Source: Aureimonas sp. OT7
GTDB lineage: Bacteria; Pseudomonadota; Alphaproteobacteria; Rhizobiales; Rhizobiaceae
Reading direction: 5' to 3'
DNA length: 64,000 bases
Assembly (NCBI RefSeq): GCF_014844055.1
Contig: NZ_CP062167.1
Location: 4,063,001 to 4,127,000 of the forward strand
Position 1 is the first letter of the stretch, and each line of letters opens with the position of its first letter. A program made the translations under genes and the position numbers. The notes below the pieces were generated by a model, which searched no databases, had not been told where the DNA came from, and worked only from the letters and a program-made list of their open reading frames with translations. This document shows, piece by piece, positions 7,996-18,273 of the stretch.

Positions 7996-8823
7996 TTAAG
8001 CCGGGAAGGCCAGCGGGCGCCGTCCCGGCCCATGCTCCAGGACATCCATCGCCAGGCCGTATATCCGCTGGAGTTCGCCTGGCGTCATGATCGCCTCGGG
8101 CGAGCCGCGCGCGATCAGCCGTCCCTGCTTCAGCGCCAGGATTTCGTCGCAGAAGCGGGCCGCCATGTTGACGTCGTGCAGCACGACCACCACACCGAGG
8201 CCGCGCTCTGCCGACAGGCGATGCACCAGAGACAGAACCTCGATCTGGTGCGCCACGTCCAGAGCCGAGATCGGCTCATCGAGCAGCAGGCATTCGGCAT
8301 CCTGGGCAACCAGCATGGCCAGCCACACACGCTGGCGCTCACCGCCGGATAGCGTGTCCACCTGCCGGTCGGCGAAGCCCCGGATGTCGGTCAGCGCCAT
8401 TGCCTCTTCCACCTTGGCGCGGTCGCCCTCGCCGAATCGACCGAGCGCGCCATGCCAGGGATAACGGCCGAGTGCCACAAGCTCGCGCACCAGCATCCCG
8501 GTGGCAGCCGGCGTATATTGCGGCAGATAGGCGACCTTACGCGCGAAGGCGCGCTCGCCCCAGTCGCGCAGCGGTTTGCCCTCGAAGCGGATCGCGCCCT
8601 GCGTCGGTGGTTCCTGCCGGGCCAGCATCTTCAGGAGGGTCGACTTGCCCGAACCGTTATGACCGATCAGGCCGACCACCCGGCCGGCCGGCAACGTCAG
8701 GTCGAGCGGTCCGACAAGGGTACGGTCCCCGATCGCATAGGTCACGCCCTCGGCTGCAAACAAGGGCTCGGCGATGGCGAAACCGCAATCCGGCACATCC
8801 TGGAGCTTGGCGGTCGCGCCCAT
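7996..8823 (-). CDS. fhuC: Ferric hydroxamate ABC transporter ATPase FhuC (275 aa)
   Basis: FhuC supplies ATP hydrolysis for uptake of hydroxamate siderophores. Walker A GHNGSGKST is at residues 54-62, the ABC signature LSGGE at 158-162 and Walker B LLLDEP at 179-184. The block VRELVALGRYPWHGALGRFG is nearly the same as in enterobacterial FhuC, which makes the assignment strong. The ATG at 8823 has AAGGA upstream. The frame stays open further upstream, but that extension does not look like protein of this family. No fhuB or fhuD lies beside it; its neighbours are an RDD gene and a type II NADH dehydrogenase gene. Confidence 0.9.
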   Translation of the reverse strand: MGATAKLQDVPDCGFAIAEPLFAAEGVTYAIGDRTLVGPLDLTLPAGRVVGLIGHNGSGKSTLLKMLARQEPPTQGAIRFEGKPLRDWGERAFARKVAYLPQYTPAATGMLVRELVALGRYPWHGALGRFGEGDRAKVEEAMALTDIRGFADRQVDTLSGGERQRVWLAMLVAQDAECLLLDEPISALDVAHQIEVLSLVHRLSAERGLGVVVVLHDVNMAARFCDEILALKQGRLIARGSPEAIMTPGELQRIYGLAMDVLEHGPGRRPLAFPA

Positions 8824-8891
8824 CGCAAAAATCCTTCGGTTGCACTCCGCTTTCACCACGACCGCGTCGGCGTTGCAACCGTCAGGTCGCG

Positions 8892-10184
8892 CTACCCGGC
8901 ATGGAGTTTCAGCGGCGGACCGCGCGTCGGCGACAACAGGTCGGCCATGATGGCGACCGAGCCGCGCACCGGGCCAAGGACGCGCCATTGGTGCTGGCGC
9001 TGCAAGGCGTCATAGGCTGCGATGGCGAACTGGCCGTGGATCAGTATGTCCTGCTTCCGGCGCCCGATCATGCCGATGGCGCCCGCTCCGGCAAGCGATA
9101 CGAGCCGTCCCTTGTTATGGAAGCGGAACGGCTTGACCGGCTCGTTGCGCAGAACGCGCGGCAGCGCAGCGGCAAGGTAGGCGGCCTGCTGGCTGGCCGC
9201 CTGCGCGGTGGGCGGCAATGGGCGTTCCGCACCTGCGGGAATGCAGGCCGCGGCGTCGCCGAGCACGTAGATGCAATCGTCGGCGGTGGAGCGCAGATGG
9301 CTGTCCACCTCGATCCGCCCCTTGTCGTCGTAGTCGAAGCGGCCAAGGCCGCGCAGCACCGGGTTTCCAACCAGGCCGGCCGCCCACACCGAAATATCGG
9401 CGGGCCAGGCCTCGCCCTTGGCGGTGCGGATTTCGTCCTTGTCCACCACGCTGATGCGCGCGTCGGTCACCGTCTTGATGTCCAGTCCGCGCAAGCGCTC
9501 GACCAGCTTTTCGCGCAAGGCCGCCTCGGCACCCGGCATCAGCTCGGGCGCGGCCTCCAGAATCGTGATGTCCAGCAGTTTGCGGCCGCGTGGCACCGGA
9601 CCCTTGCTGCTCCAGTCGAAGAAGGCGCGCTCCGAGGCGCGCAGGTGGGCGGCCAGCTCCGTGCCCGTCGCGCCGGAGCCGACGATCACCACATCGGCCG
9701 GAACTCCGGTGGCGCGCGCGCGGATCATCTCGTTGATGAATCGCTTGCGGAAGGCGTCCGCGTCGACGGCCGCATCCAGGCGGATCGCGTTCTCGGCGAC
9801 ACCCGTGGTGTTGAAATCCGGCGTGACGCCGCCCAGCGCTACGACGCAAAGATCGTAGGTCAGGAGACGCTCCGGCACGACGACTTCGCCCGCATCATCG
9901 TGGATCGCGGCCAGGCGCACCGCCTTCATGGCGTGTTCGATGCCGATGACGCTGCCCTGCTCGAAATGGAAGCCGCGCAGTTGGCCCAGGACGTAGAAGG
10001 AAATCTCCGCCAGGGAGGAGGATACCGTGCCGGCCGCGAACTCGTGCAGGCGCGGCTTCCACAGATGCGACGTCACCCTGTCGATCAAGGTCACGTCGAT
10101 GCCGCGCGCCCCCGCCAACTGCACCGCCAGTTCGAGCCCGCCCGCCCCGCCGCCGAGGATCAGGATACGCGTCTGCCTTGCCAA
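8892..10184 (-). CDS. ndh: Type II NADH dehydrogenase / NAD(P)/FAD-dependent oxidoreductase (430 aa)
   Basis: The enzyme passes electrons from NADH to quinone at the membrane without pumping protons. The FAD-binding motif GGGAGG is at residues 11-16 and the second Rossmann motif GSGATG at 169-174. The FAD-contacting block YVLGDAAACI follows near residue 307. The C-terminal part (about 370-430) is hydrophobic and basic, as in membrane-bound NDH-2. The start is a TTG at 10184, chosen because AGGGAGG lies about eight bases upstream and the fold begins at once. It follows the DUF3096 gene by 16 bases on the same strand. Confidence 0.88.
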   Translation of the reverse strand: MARQTRILILGGGAGGLELAVQLAGARGIDVTLIDRVTSHLWKPRLHEFAAGTVSSSLAEISFYVLGQLRGFHFEQGSVIGIEHAMKAVRLAAIHDDAGEVVVPERLLTYDLCVVALGGVTPDFNTTGVAENAIRLDAAVDADAFRKRFINEMIRARATGVPADVVIVGSGATGTELAAHLRASERAFFDWSSKGPVPRGRKLLDITILEAAPELMPGAEAALREKLVERLRGLDIKTVTDARISVVDKDEIRTAKGEAWPADISVWAAGLVGNPVLRGLGRFDYDDKGRIEVDSHLRSTADDCIYVLGDAAACIPAGAERPLPPTAQAASQQAAYLAAALPRVLRNEPVKPFRFHNKGRLVSLAGAGAIGMIGRRKQDILIHGQFAIAAYDALQRQHQWRVLGPVRGSVAIMADLLSPTRGPPLKLHAG

Positions 10185-10200
10185 CTCGTTTGCCTCCCTG

Positions 10201-10332
10201 TCAGCCGAACAGACCCGTCAGCCCGACGATGATGAGGTAGAATGCCACGATATAGTTCAGCAGTCGCGGCATGATGAGAATGAGAACGCCGGCAATCAGG
10301 GCTACGACGGGCTGGATGACGATGACGTCCAT
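10201..10332 (-). CDS. DUF3096 small membrane peptide (43 aa)
   Basis: This is a 43-residue hydrophobic peptide with the DUF3096 pattern: a first helix (about 4-20), the block LIMPRLLNYIVAFYLI and a second helix ending in GLTGLFG. Function is unknown for the family. The ATG at 10332 has a strong GGAGAGGA site upstream. It lies between the 3-hydroxybutyrate dehydrogenase gene and the NADH dehydrogenase gene on the same strand, with only 16 bases to the latter, so it is probably cotranscribed with it. Confidence 0.85.
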   Translation of the reverse strand: MDVIVIQPVVALIAGVLILIMPRLLNYIVAFYLIIVGLTGLFG

Positions 10333-10376
10333 GGGAATCCTCTCCGGAATGTGTCCGTGAGGGGAGATAGGCGCGT

Positions 10377-11159
10377 TCAGGCCATGTACCACCCATGGCT
10401 GGGCACGATCGACTGGCCGGTCAGCGCGTTTGAGCGGAATGCGGCCAGAAAGACCGCGACGTCCGCGACGTCTTCCAGCGTGGTGAATTCCTTGTCCACC
10501 GTGCGCCCCAGCATGACGCGCTCGACCACCTCCTGTTCGGAGATTCCGAGATCGCGCGCCTGCTCGGGGATCTGCCGCTCCACCAGCGGCGTGCGGACGA
10601 AGCCGGGGCATATGATGTTGGAGCGCACGCCATGCGGCCCTCCCTCCCGCGCCATTACGCGCGCCAGTCCGAGAATGGCGTGCTTGGCGGCGACATAGGC
10701 GCTTTTGAGGGGCGACGGCTCGTGGCTGTGCACCGAACCCATGTAGATGAGCGAACCCGATTTTTGTGGGTACATGTGGCGGATGCAGGCCTTCGTCAGA
10801 AGGAAGCTGCCGCCGAGATGGATGTCCACGACCTTGCGGAATTCCTCGTAGGGGAAATCCTCCACGGGATGGACGATCTGGATACCGGCATTGGCGACCA
10901 TCGTGTCGATCCGCCCGAACCGCTCGACGGTCTTCGCGACGCCGTCGTCGACCGCGCGCTCGTCGGTCACGTCCATGGTTATGGCGATGGCCTCGCCCCC
11001 GGTGCCGGCGATCGTATCCACAGTGCGGCCCGCCGCGCCGGCGTCGATGTCGCTGACGGCGACGCGCGCCCCTTCCCGCGCATAGGCGAGGGCGATCTCG
11101 CGGCCGATGCCGGAGCCGGCCCCCGTGACGATCGCGACATTCCCCTCAAGCTGCGGCAT
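10377..11159 (-). CDS. bdhA: 3-hydroxybutyrate dehydrogenase, SDR family (260 aa)
   Basis: The enzyme oxidises D-3-hydroxybutyrate to acetoacetate with NAD+, a step in use of polyhydroxybutyrate. The SDR cofactor motif TGAGSGIG is at residues 12-19, NAG at 90-92, and the catalytic set is Ser142, Tyr155 and Lys159. The segments [19 protein letters not shown] and [13 protein letters not shown] are typical of the 3-hydroxybutyrate dehydrogenase subgroup rather than of general SDRs. The length is right. Substrate assignment is by family likeness. Confidence 0.85.
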   Translation of the reverse strand: MPQLEGNVAIVTGAGSGIGREIALAYAREGARVAVSDIDAGAAGRTVDTIAGTGGEAIAITMDVTDERAVDDGVAKTVERFGRIDTMVANAGIQIVHPVEDFPYEEFRKVVDIHLGGSFLLTKACIRHMYPQKSGSLIYMGSVHSHEPSPLKSAYVAAKHAILGLARVMAREGGPHGVRSNIICPGFVRTPLVERQIPEQARDLGISEQEVVERVMLGRTVDKEFTTLEDVADVAVFLAAFRSNALTGQSIVPSHGWYMA

Positions 11160-11228
11160 GTGTCCGTTTCTCCCCTTCCGGCCCGGCCCAAGGATAGCCG
11201 AGCCGGAAGTGGACCGGAAAGCAGAAAA

Positions 11229-11879
11229 TCAGGCGTCGCGGGTTGCTTCGTCCGCGCCGGCGGACGCCGGTTCGACCGGCGCCTTCGGGCCACCCTTCGA
11301 TACGCCCACGAGCGCCGGGCGCAGGACGCGCTCGCCTATCGCGTAGCCGTCCTGCACGACCTCCACCACCGTATTGGCGGGTATCTCGGCATTGGGCACC
11401 TCGAACATCGCCTGATGGAAGTTCGGGTCGAACCGCTGGCCCTTCGGCTCCAGCTTTCGCACGCCATGGCTTTCCAGCGCCGACAGCATGGAGCGGGCCG
11501 TCATCTCGACACCCTCGACCAGCGATTTGAAGCCGCTGTCCGCCCCGTCGCGCACCTCGGCCGGAACCGCCTGCAGGGCGCGGGAGAGATTGTCGGAAAC
11601 GCCCAGCATGTCCCGGGCGAAGCCGGCCACCGCGAACTGGCGCGCATCGCGGATTTCGCGCTCGGTACGGCGGCGCAGGTTCTCCATGTCGGCCGCGGCG
11701 CGCAGGACCCGGTCCTTCAGTTCGGCGTTCTCGGTCTCCAGCGCGGCCAGCCTCTCCGCGTCGGCGGCTGCCGCGCCCCCGCCCCAGCCGGGCGCGGCGG
11801 TATCGTCGGCAGCGCCAGCGGTCTCGGTCTTCTGTTCCACGCCCTCGTCGTGGCGCGTACCGTTTTCGCTGTTCGTCAT
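11229..11879 (-). CDS. grpE: Nucleotide exchange factor GrpE (216 aa)
   Basis: GrpE releases ADP from DnaK in the heat-shock chaperone cycle. A long coiled coil (about residues 38-95, with [20 protein letters not shown]) leads to the beta-domain, which holds the family signature ([11 protein letters not shown] through [26 protein letters not shown]). The acidic, low-complexity N-terminus (1-35) and the short C-terminal tail are usual in alphaproteobacteria. It lies downstream of hrcA on the same strand, the common hrcA-grpE order. Confidence 0.96.
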   Translation of the reverse strand: MTNSENGTRHDEGVEQKTETAGAADDTAAPGWGGGAAAADAERLAALETENAELKDRVLRAAADMENLRRRTEREIRDARQFAVAGFARDMLGVSDNLSRALQAVPAEVRDGADSGFKSLVEGVEMTARSMLSALESHGVRKLEPKGQRFDPNFHQAMFEVPNAEIPANTVVEVVQDGYAIGERVLRPALVGVSKGGPKAPVEPASAGADEATRDA

Positions 11880-11969
11880 CGTGTCAGGCTCTCCTTTGCG
11901 TGCCGCCGTCCGTGCGGCGGAACAGATCGATCCCGCCGCATATCGAATGCGGCCAACCCAAAATCAAGA

Positions 11970-13079
11970 TCACGGGCGGCCGGCGGAGCCGCCCAGAAGC
12001 CGCGAAACCAGCCGCGCCGTATAGTCGACCATGGGCACGATGCGCCGGTAGTTGAGGCGCGTCGGCCCGATAACGCCGACGGCGCCGATGACGCGCTCCG
12101 CTCCGTCGCGATACGGCGCGATGACGAGCGAGGAGCCGGACATGGAGAAAAGCTTGTTCTCCGATCCGATGAAGATGCGCACCCCATCGCCGGCTTCCGC
12201 AAGGTCGACCAGCTCCATGATGGAGCTCTTGGTCTCCAGATCGTTGAACAGATGGCGCAGGCGCTCCAGGTCGGCCGCCGCCGAAACGTTCTCGATCAAG
12301 TTGGCCCGGCCCCGCACGATCAGGCGGCTAGGCTGGTCGGCGCTGGCGCCGGACCAGACCGCAATGCCTGCATCCACCATCTCCTGGGAGAGCTTGTCCA
12401 ACTCGCTGGCCGTCTGGCGCCTGAGGTCGCCCAGCCGCTCATGCGCCTCGCTCAACGTCCGTCCGACCACGTTGGCGTTGAGGAAATTGGCGGCTTCGAC
12501 CAGCTGGGACGACGTCACGCCGGGTGGCAGATCGACGACGCGGTTCTCGACATCGCCATTCTCGCCCACCAGAACGGCCAGCGCGCGCTTGGGGTCGAGC
12601 CGGATGAAATCCACATGCTTGAGCCGCAGGTCGTTCTTGCCTGCCATGACCAGCCCTGCCCCGCGCGACAGCCCGGACAGGAGCTGGCTCGCCTCCGTCA
12701 GCAGCGTATCGACGGAGCGCGTGTCGCCCAGAGAGCGCACGTGCTCTTCGATCCGGGTGCGCTCGGCATCCGGCATGTCGCCGACCTCAAGGAAGGCGTC
12801 GACGAAGAAGCGCAGGCCAAGCTCGGTCGGCACGCGGCCCGCACTGACATGCGGTGCATAGATCAGGCCGAGCGCCTCCAGATCGCTCATGACGTTACGC
12901 ACCGAGGCCGGCGACAGGCTCTGCGTCAGAAGACGCGAAATATTGCGCGAGCCCACCGGCTCGCCATTGTCGAGATAGGAATCGACGAGCAGCCGGAAGA
13001 TATCGCGCGAGCGATCGTCGAGCGTCGCGCCGACGCCCGTTCCCAATGGATCGTTGCTGGAGGTGGTCCTGTACTTCAT
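11970..13079 (-). CDS. hrcA: Heat-inducible transcription repressor HrcA (369 aa)
   Basis: HrcA represses chaperone operons by binding CIRCE elements and needs GroEL for activity. The N-terminal winged helix (about residues 20-95, with [23 protein letters not shown]) and the conserved [16 protein letters not shown] block are clear, as is the C-terminal [21 protein letters not shown] block. The length is normal. No CIRCE repeat (TTAGCACTC-N9-GAGTGCTAA) is seen in the 111 bases between hrcA and the divergent rph, so its targets probably lie outside the window. Confidence 0.96.
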   Translation of the reverse strand: MKYRTTSSNDPLGTGVGATLDDRSRDIFRLLVDSYLDNGEPVGSRNISRLLTQSLSPASVRNVMSDLEALGLIYAPHVSAGRVPTELGLRFFVDAFLEVGDMPDAERTRIEEHVRSLGDTRSVDTLLTEASQLLSGLSRGAGLVMAGKNDLRLKHVDFIRLDPKRALAVLVGENGDVENRVVDLPPGVTSSQLVEAANFLNANVVGRTLSEAHERLGDLRRQTASELDKLSQEMVDAGIAVWSGASADQPSRLIVRGRANLIENVSAAADLERLRHLFNDLETKSSIMELVDLAEAGDGVRIFIGSENKLFSMSGSSLVIAPYRDGAERVIGAVGVIGPTRLNYRRIVPMVDYTARLVSRLLGGSAGRP

Positions 13080-13190
13080 GGCTCTACCATCAACATATGC
13101 GCCCGCTGCCGCTTCCGTCCAGCGTCGAAAGATTCTACATCACGGCGAAGAATGAACAGACCACGCAAGACGATACAGGACACAAGCCTT

Positions 13191-13910
13191 ATGCGGCCAT
13201 CCAAGCGCGCGGCGCACGAACTGCGCAACGTCACACTCGAACGCGGCGTTTCCCGCCATGCCGAAGGCTCGTGCCTCGTCCGCTTCGGCGACACGCATGT
13301 CCTGTGCACGGCCAGCCTCGAGGAGCGCGTGCCCGGCTGGCTGAAGAATACCGGCAAGGGCTGGGTGACGGCGGAATACGGCATGCTGCCGCGCGCCACC
13401 GGAGACAGGATGCGCCGCGAAGCCGCATCGGGCAAGCAATCCGGCCGCACGCAGGAGATCCAGCGCCTGATCGGCCGGTCGCTGCGTGCGATCGTCGACC
13501 TCCAGGCGCTGGGCGAGCGCCAGATCACGGTGGACTGCGACGTCATCCAGGCCGATGGCGGCACCCGCACCGCCGCCATCACCGGGGCGTTCGTCGCGCT
13601 GTCCGATTGCCTGACCTGGATGGAACAGCGCGGCATGGTCAAGCGCGCCGCGGTCCTGAAGGATCATGTCGCCGCCATTTCCTGCGGCATCCACAACGGC
13701 CAGCCGGTGATAGACCTGGACTATCTGGAGGATTCATCCGCCGGAACGGACGCCAATTTCGTCATGACGGGCCGTGGCGGCATCGTGGAGATCCAGGGGA
13801 CGGCCGAGGGCGAGCCGTTCAGCGAAGATGAGTTGAAGGCCCTTTTGGCCCTTGCCAAGGCCGGCATCGCCGAACTCGTCGAAAAGCAGAAGGCAGCCAT
13901 CGCCGGCTGA
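13191..13910 (+). CDS. rph: Ribonuclease PH (239 aa)
   Basis: RNase PH is a phosphate-dependent 3'-5' exoribonuclease that trims tRNA 3' ends. The sequence from [12 protein letters not shown] through [16 protein letters not shown] and the [19 protein letters not shown] block is characteristic. The ATG at 13191 gives the usual N-terminus and length. An in-frame ATG at 13152 would add 13 residues not seen in the family. The gene is divergent from hrcA and six bases upstream of rdgB, so it starts an operon running through gshB. Confidence 0.95.
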   Translation: MRPSKRAAHELRNVTLERGVSRHAEGSCLVRFGDTHVLCTASLEERVPGWLKNTGKGWVTAEYGMLPRATGDRMRREAASGKQSGRTQEIQRLIGRSLRAIVDLQALGERQITVDCDVIQADGGTRTAAITGAFVALSDCLTWMEQRGMVKRAAVLKDHVAAISCGIHNGQPVIDLDYLEDSSAGTDANFVMTGRGGIVEIQGTAEGEPFSEDELKALLALAKAGIAELVEKQKAAIAG

Positions 13911-13916
13911 AACACC

Positions 13917-14564
13917 ATGGCCCATACGCTCGACCCCGGGGCCGGCCCGCTGCTGGTGGCCAGCCACAACCCGGGAAAGATCGCCGAAATCGAGGAACTT
14001 CTCGGTCCGCTCGGCTTCACGGTCGTCTCCGCTTCGCAGCGCGATCTGCCCGAACCGGAAGAAACCGGCGCGACCTTCGAGGAAAACGCCAGGATCAAGG
14101 CCCTGGCCGCCGCGACGGCCACCGGCCTCGTCGCCCTGTCGGACGATAGCGGCATCGCGGTCGACGCGCTCGATGGCGCGCCGGGCATCTATTCGGCCCG
14201 CTGGGGCGGACCGGACAAGGATTTCGCCATGGCGATGCGCCAGGTGGAAGAGAAGCTGCAGGCCGCCGGGGCGCTGGAGCCCGCGAAGCGGCAGGCCCGG
14301 TTCGTGGCGGTTCTCTGCCTTGCGTGGCCGGATGGCACGACGCGCGAGTTCCGCGGCGAGGTCGAAGGCACCGTCATATGGCCGCCGCGCGGCGCGCTTG
14401 GCTTCGGCTACGATCCGTTCTTCCTGCCCGAGGGACATTCACGGACCTTCGGCGAGATGTCGTCGGAAGAGAAACACGGTTGGAAGCCGGGCCAGGCCAC
14501 CGCGCTGTCGCACCGCGCGCGGGCGTTCCAGTTGTTTGCCCGCGACATGCTGGGCGTTGCGTGA
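13917..14564 (+). CDS. rdgB: RdgB/HAM1 non-canonical purine NTP pyrophosphatase (215 aa)
   Basis: RdgB hydrolyses dITP, XTP and related purine triphosphates to monophosphates, keeping them out of DNA and RNA. The substrate loop [14 protein letters not shown], the catalytic [23 protein letters not shown] region and the C-terminal [19 protein letters not shown] block are all present. The stop overlaps the hemW start as GTGA, so the two are probably translated in a coupled way. Confidence 0.95.
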   Translation: MAHTLDPGAGPLLVASHNPGKIAEIEELLGPLGFTVVSASQRDLPEPEETGATFEENARIKALAAATATGLVALSDDSGIAVDALDGAPGIYSARWGGPDKDFAMAMRQVEEKLQAAGALEPAKRQARFVAVLCLAWPDGTTREFRGEVEGTVIWPPRGALGFGYDPFFLPEGHSRTFGEMSSEEKHGWKPGQATALSHRARAFQLFARDMLGVA

Positions 14565-15757
14565 CACGAGGCTTCGAACCTCCGGCCGGAGGACGCATCT
14601 TCACGCCGACCCCGGCCGAGCCCGGTTTCGGCGTCTATGTCCATTGGCCCTTCTGCGCGGCCAAATGCCCCTATTGCGACTTCAACAGTCATGTCCGCCA
14701 TAAGCCGGTGGACCAGGCACGTTATGCACGTGCCTTCGAGCGCGAGCTGGCCGTCATGGCGGCGCGCACGCCCGGGCGGCAGGTAACCTCGGTCTTTCTC
14801 GGAGGCGGGACGCCGTCGCTGATGGACCCTTCGACCGTCGAGCGCATCCTGTCCGCGATCGCCGGCCTCTGGTCCGTCGCGGACGGCGCAGAGATCACCA
14901 TGGAGGCGAACCCCAGCAGCGTCGAGGCGGATCGCTTCCGCGGCTACCGCGCCGCCGGCGTCAACCGCGTGTCGCTGGGCGTCCAGGCACTCGATGACGG
15001 CGATCTTCGGCGTTTGGGCCGCCTGCACGACGTCCGTCAGGCGTTGGCTGCCATCGAGCTTGCGCGAGAGACCTTTCCGCGTCTGTCCTTCGACCTCATC
15101 TATGCGCGCCCAGGACAGACGGCGGATGCCTGGCATGCAGAGCTGGAGCGGGCCATCGACCTCGCCGCCGACCATCTGTCTCTGTACCAGCTCACCATAG
15201 AGGAAGGCACCGTCTTCCATGCGCTGCACCGCGCCGGCAAGCTGGCGGTACCGGATGGCGAACTGTCGGCGGACCTCTACGAAGTGACGCAACGCGTGAC
15301 GGCGGCCCGGGGCATGCCGGCCTATGAAATCTCCAACCATGCCGTTCCCGGCGCCGAATCGCGCCACAACCTGACCTATTGGCGCTACGGCCTCTATGCC
15401 GGGGTCGGGCCCGGTGCGCACGGACGCATTCCCGGCAGTTTCGCACGGCACGCCACCGCCAACGAAAAACTTCCCGAGCGCTGGCTGGAATCGGTCGAGG
15501 CGCAGGGGCACGGCATGGATGTCGACGAGCCCCTGGCGGATGCCGAGCAGGCAGAGGAACTGCTGCTGATGGGCCTTCGCCTGAGCGAGGGGGTGGATCT
15601 GGCGCGCTGGCGTCGGCTGTCCGGCCGCGATCTCGATGCGGGGCGCGAGGCGGAACTGCAATCCTATGGCATGGTCGAGCGCCTGACGTCCGACCGCCTG
15701 CGCGCGACACCCGCCGGCATGCTGGTGCTGGACCGGGTGCTGGCGGAACTGGCCTGA
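14561..15757 (+). CDS. hemW: Radical SAM heme chaperone HemW (398 aa)
   Basis: HemW binds heme and is thought to insert it into respiratory proteins; it was long annotated as coproporphyrinogen III oxidase. The radical SAM cluster motif CAAKCPYC (CxxxCxxC) follows VYVHWPF about 35 residues in, then come the [10 protein letters not shown] and EANPSS blocks. HemN has a further cysteine (CxxxCxxCxC); here the next residues are DF, so this is HemW. The GTG at 14561, which overlaps the rdgB stop by four bases, gives the usual short N-terminus. Confidence 0.93.
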   Translation: MTRGFEPPAGGRIFTPTPAEPGFGVYVHWPFCAAKCPYCDFNSHVRHKPVDQARYARAFERELAVMAARTPGRQVTSVFLGGGTPSLMDPSTVERILSAIAGLWSVADGAEITMEANPSSVEADRFRGYRAAGVNRVSLGVQALDDGDLRRLGRLHDVRQALAAIELARETFPRLSFDLIYARPGQTADAWHAELERAIDLAADHLSLYQLTIEEGTVFHALHRAGKLAVPDGELSADLYEVTQRVTAARGMPAYEISNHAVPGAESRHNLTYWRYGLYAGVGPGAHGRIPGSFARHATANEKLPERWLESVEAQGHGMDVDEPLADAEQAEELLLMGLRLSEGVDLARWRRLSGRDLDAGREAELQSYGMVERLTSDRLRATPAGMLVLDRVLAELA

Positions 15758-15768
15758 GGGAGGGCGCC

Positions 15769-16668
15769 ATGGAGGAAGCAAGGCCGGATACGCGCTTTAC
15801 CCTTCTGGGGCAGGTCTTCGACGCGCCCCGGCCCGAGCCGGGCCTGTACCTCGTGGCCACGCCCATCGGCAATCTCGGGGACATGGGGCTGCGGGCGCTG
15901 CAGATCGTGGCCGGCGCGGATATCCTGGCATGCGAGGATACGCGGGTGACCGCCAAGCTGCTGCAACGCTACGGCATCAGGCGCGCAAGCATGGCCTATC
16001 ACGAGCATAATTCGGAAGGCGCCGGCGCCGCCATCATCGAGGCGCTGGCGGCGGGCAAATCCGTCGCGCTGGTTTCCGATGCCGGAACACCCATCGTCTC
16101 CGACCCGGGTTTTCCGGCCGCCCGCCAGGCCATCGCTTCCGGCTTTCCCGTCATCCCGGTTCCCGGGGCATCCGCCCCGCTTGCGGCGCTGGCGGCCAGC
16201 GGCCTGCCATCCGACGCCTTCTTCTTTGCCGGCTTCCCGCCGCAGAAGCAGGTGGCGCGCCGCGCCCGTTTCGAGGAACTGGCACGGGTGCCGGGCACGC
16301 TCATCTTCTTCGAAGCGCCGCATCGCATCGCCGAAAGTCTGGCGGACATGGCCGCGATGCTGGGCGACAGGCCTGCCGCAGTGTGCCGCGAACTGACCAA
16401 GCTGCACGAGACGATCTATCGTGACACGCTATCCGGCCTCGTCCGGACCTTCCAGGCGATGGAACGCGTGCGCGGCGAGATCGTCGTTTGCGTCGGCCCG
16501 CCCGCCCCCGAGGCCGCCGCCACCGGCAGCGATGTCGATGCGATCCTGTCCGGGCTGCTCCAGGAGATGAAGCCGGCCCATGCGGCGCAGGAAGCGGTCA
16601 AGCTGACGGGCCTGCCGCGGCGGGAGCTTTACAAGCGCGCCCTTGCCCTCAAGGGCGGCCCGGCTTGA
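15769..16668 (+). CDS. rsmI: 16S rRNA (cytidine(1402)-2'-O)-methyltransferase RsmI (299 aa)
   Basis: RsmI methylates the ribose of C1402 in the decoding centre of 16S rRNA using S-adenosylmethionine. The tetrapyrrole-methylase fold is shown by LYLVATPIGNLGDM, ACEDTRVTAKLLQRYGI and the SAM-site block VALVSDAGTPIVSDPG, followed by VPGASA. The C-terminal half holds FFEAPHRIAESL and the ELTKLHETIYRDTL block. GAGGGAGGG at 15756-15764 lies just before the ATG. The gene is followed directly by the UPF0102 gene. Confidence 0.95.
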   Translation: MEEARPDTRFTLLGQVFDAPRPEPGLYLVATPIGNLGDMGLRALQIVAGADILACEDTRVTAKLLQRYGIRRASMAYHEHNSEGAGAAIIEALAAGKSVALVSDAGTPIVSDPGFPAARQAIASGFPVIPVPGASAPLAALAASGLPSDAFFFAGFPPQKQVARRARFEELARVPGTLIFFEAPHRIAESLADMAAMLGDRPAAVCRELTKLHETIYRDTLSGLVRTFQAMERVRGEIVVCVGPPAPEAAATGSDVDAILSGLLQEMKPAHAAQEAVKLTGLPRRELYKRALALKGGPA

Positions 16669-17042
16669 ACGTCCGGAACCGGCGCCGGCGCGCCTTCCGC
16701 AAGGGGCACCACGCCGAAGGGATCGCCGCCTTCTGGCTGCGGCTCAAGGGCTATCGCATCCTTGCGCGCCGGTTTCGCTGCCGGGTGGGCGAGGTCGATA
16801 TCATCGCCCGGCGCGGCGCCATCCTTGCCATAGTGGAAGTCAAGGCGCGCCATGAGGTGACGGTGGCCGTGGATGCCGTGCAGGGCGCGGCCTGGCGCCG
16901 CATCGAGGCCGCGGCGGACGTCTGGCGAGCACGTCACCCGCAGACGCAAGCCCTGTCCATGCGCTACGACATCGTCGCGGTGACGTCTGCATTCCGGCTC
17001 AGGCACCTGGCCGGTGCGTGGCAGCCCAACCGATACAAATGA
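16665..17042 (+). CDS. UPF0102 (YraN-family) nuclease-fold protein (125 aa)
   Basis: UPF0102 proteins have a small endonuclease-like fold and no settled role. The core is seen as RKGHHAEGIAAFWLRLKGY, then RFRCRVGEVDIIARRG and FxxVEVKAR (here AIVEVKARH), which carries the Asp and Glu-x-Lys of PD-(D/E)XK enzymes. The start is probably the TTG at 16665, which overlaps the rsmI stop (TTGA). No ATG is available before the domain. The rsmI-yraN-gshB order is usual in Hyphomicrobiales. Confidence 0.9.
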   Translation: MNVRNRRRRAFRKGHHAEGIAAFWLRLKGYRILARRFRCRVGEVDIIARRGAILAIVEVKARHEVTVAVDAVQGAAWRRIEAAADVWRARHPQTQALSMRYDIVAVTSAFRLRHLAGAWQPNRYK

Positions 17043-17099
17043 TTGCAATCCACAGGCGTTCGGCTACGACACGCTCAAGGACCAGTCCCGCGAGGTGTC

Positions 17100-18038
17100 A
17101 TGAGCTTGAAGGTCGCAGTGCAGATGGACCATGTGTCGTCCATCACGATCAAGGGTGATTCAACATTCGCCTTGTGCCTGGAGGCGCAGCGGCGCGGACA
17201 CCGCCTCTTCCACTATACGCCGGACCGTCTTTCGATGCGCGACGGAGTGGTTACCGCGCGGCTCGAGGCGATGCAGCTTGCCGAGGAACAGGGCCGCCAC
17301 TTCACGCTCGGCGAGCCCGTGCGCACCGACCTGGCGGAGATGGACGTCGTCCTGTTGCGGCAGGACCCCCCCTTCGACATGAACTACATTACCTCGACGC
17401 ATCTTCTGGAACGGCTGCAGCCCCGAACGATCGTCGCCAATGAGCCGGCCTGGGTTCGTAACATGCCGGAGAAGATCTTTGTCACGGAATTCTCCGACCT
17501 CATGCCCGAGACTCTCATCACCAAGGATGCCGCAGAGGTTGCCGCGTTCCGCGCCGAGTTCGGCGAGATCGTGATGAAGCCCCTTTACGGCAATGGCGGT
17601 GCCGGCGTCTTCCATCTGACGCGGGACGACAGGAACCTCTCATCCTTCATGGAGACATTCGCGCTTCTGTTCCGCGAGCCCTTCATCGTGCAGCGCTACC
17701 TGCCGGATGTGCGCAAGGGCGACAAACGGGTGATCCTCATCGACGGCGAGCCCGTAGGCGCGATCAACCGGGTGCCCTCCGATACGGATGCACGGTCCAA
17801 CATGCATGTCGGCGGCCGGGCGGAGCCGGCCGACATCACGGATCGCGACCGCGAGATCTGCGCCCGTATCGGCCCGGCCCTGCGCGAGCGCGGGCAACTC
17901 TTCGTCGGAATCGACGTGATCGGCGATTATCTGACCGAGATCAACGTGACTTCCCCGACCGGGATACGGGAGGTGCGCCGCTTCGGCGGCGCGGATATCG
18001 CCGCGCTCTTCTGGGACAAGATCGAGGATCGCACCTAG
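17100..18038 (+). CDS. gshB: Glutathione synthetase GshB (312 aa)
   Basis: GshB joins gamma-glutamylcysteine and glycine with ATP, the second step of glutathione synthesis. The protein starts with the typical [19 protein letters not shown] block. The ATP-grasp domain is seen from [16 protein letters not shown] through [29 protein letters not shown] to the metal-binding ITEIN-like VTEINVTSP end. The ATG at 17100 is chosen because GAGG lies just upstream and the N-terminus then matches the family. It is the last gene of the rph operon and converges on a small gene 20 bases away. Confidence 0.95.
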   Translation: MSLKVAVQMDHVSSITIKGDSTFALCLEAQRRGHRLFHYTPDRLSMRDGVVTARLEAMQLAEEQGRHFTLGEPVRTDLAEMDVVLLRQDPPFDMNYITSTHLLERLQPRTIVANEPAWVRNMPEKIFVTEFSDLMPETLITKDAAEVAAFRAEFGEIVMKPLYGNGGAGVFHLTRDDRNLSSFMETFALLFREPFIVQRYLPDVRKGDKRVILIDGEPVGAINRVPSDTDARSNMHVGGRAEPADITDRDREICARIGPALRERGQLFVGIDVIGDYLTEINVTSPTGIREVRRFGGADIAALFWDKIEDRT

Positions 18039-18057
18039 CCCCGCCGCCCGGGCGCGC

Positions 18058-18273
18058 CTAGTGCCGCATTCGGCGCAGCGCCAGGGCGGATGCCTTTTCG
18101 GCTATGTCCAGGTAACGGCTGGCGATCTCTTCGCACAGTTCGGCAAGCTCCGCCGGGCTGCCATGCCACTCGGCGGCCTCTTCGGCCGCCTTGATGGCTT
18201 CGGCCTGCGCCATGCGGATCAACCTTGCAAGCGCGGCGTCACCGCCGCCGGTACTCTTCTTTGCCTGATTCAT
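18058..18273 (-). CDS. Small conserved-looking hypothetical protein (71 aa)
   Basis: I do not recognise the family with certainty. The protein is short, mostly helical and alanine- and glutamate-rich, with the pattern AEAIKAAEEAAEWHGSPAELAELCEEIASRYLDIAEKASALALRRMR. This could form two amphipathic helices. The ATG at 18273 is the natural start; there is no clear Shine-Dalgarno sequence. It converges on gshB with 20 bases between stops and is not part of an evident operon. A longer open frame upstream shows no protein-like character. Confidence 0.6.
   Translation of the reverse strand: MNQAKKSTGGGDAALARLIRMAQAEAIKAAEEAAEWHGSPAELAELCEEIASRYLDIAEKASALALRRMRH

Noticed and set aside
10632..13190. 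Upstream open extension of rph
   Set aside because: The frame is open far upstream, opposite bdhA, grpE and hrcA, but RNase PH clearly begins at 13191 and the rest is shadow sequence.
13080..13190. Search for a CIRCE element between hrcA and rph
   Set aside because: No TTAGCACTC / GAGTGCTAA repeat is present, so HrcA autoregulation here is not supported.
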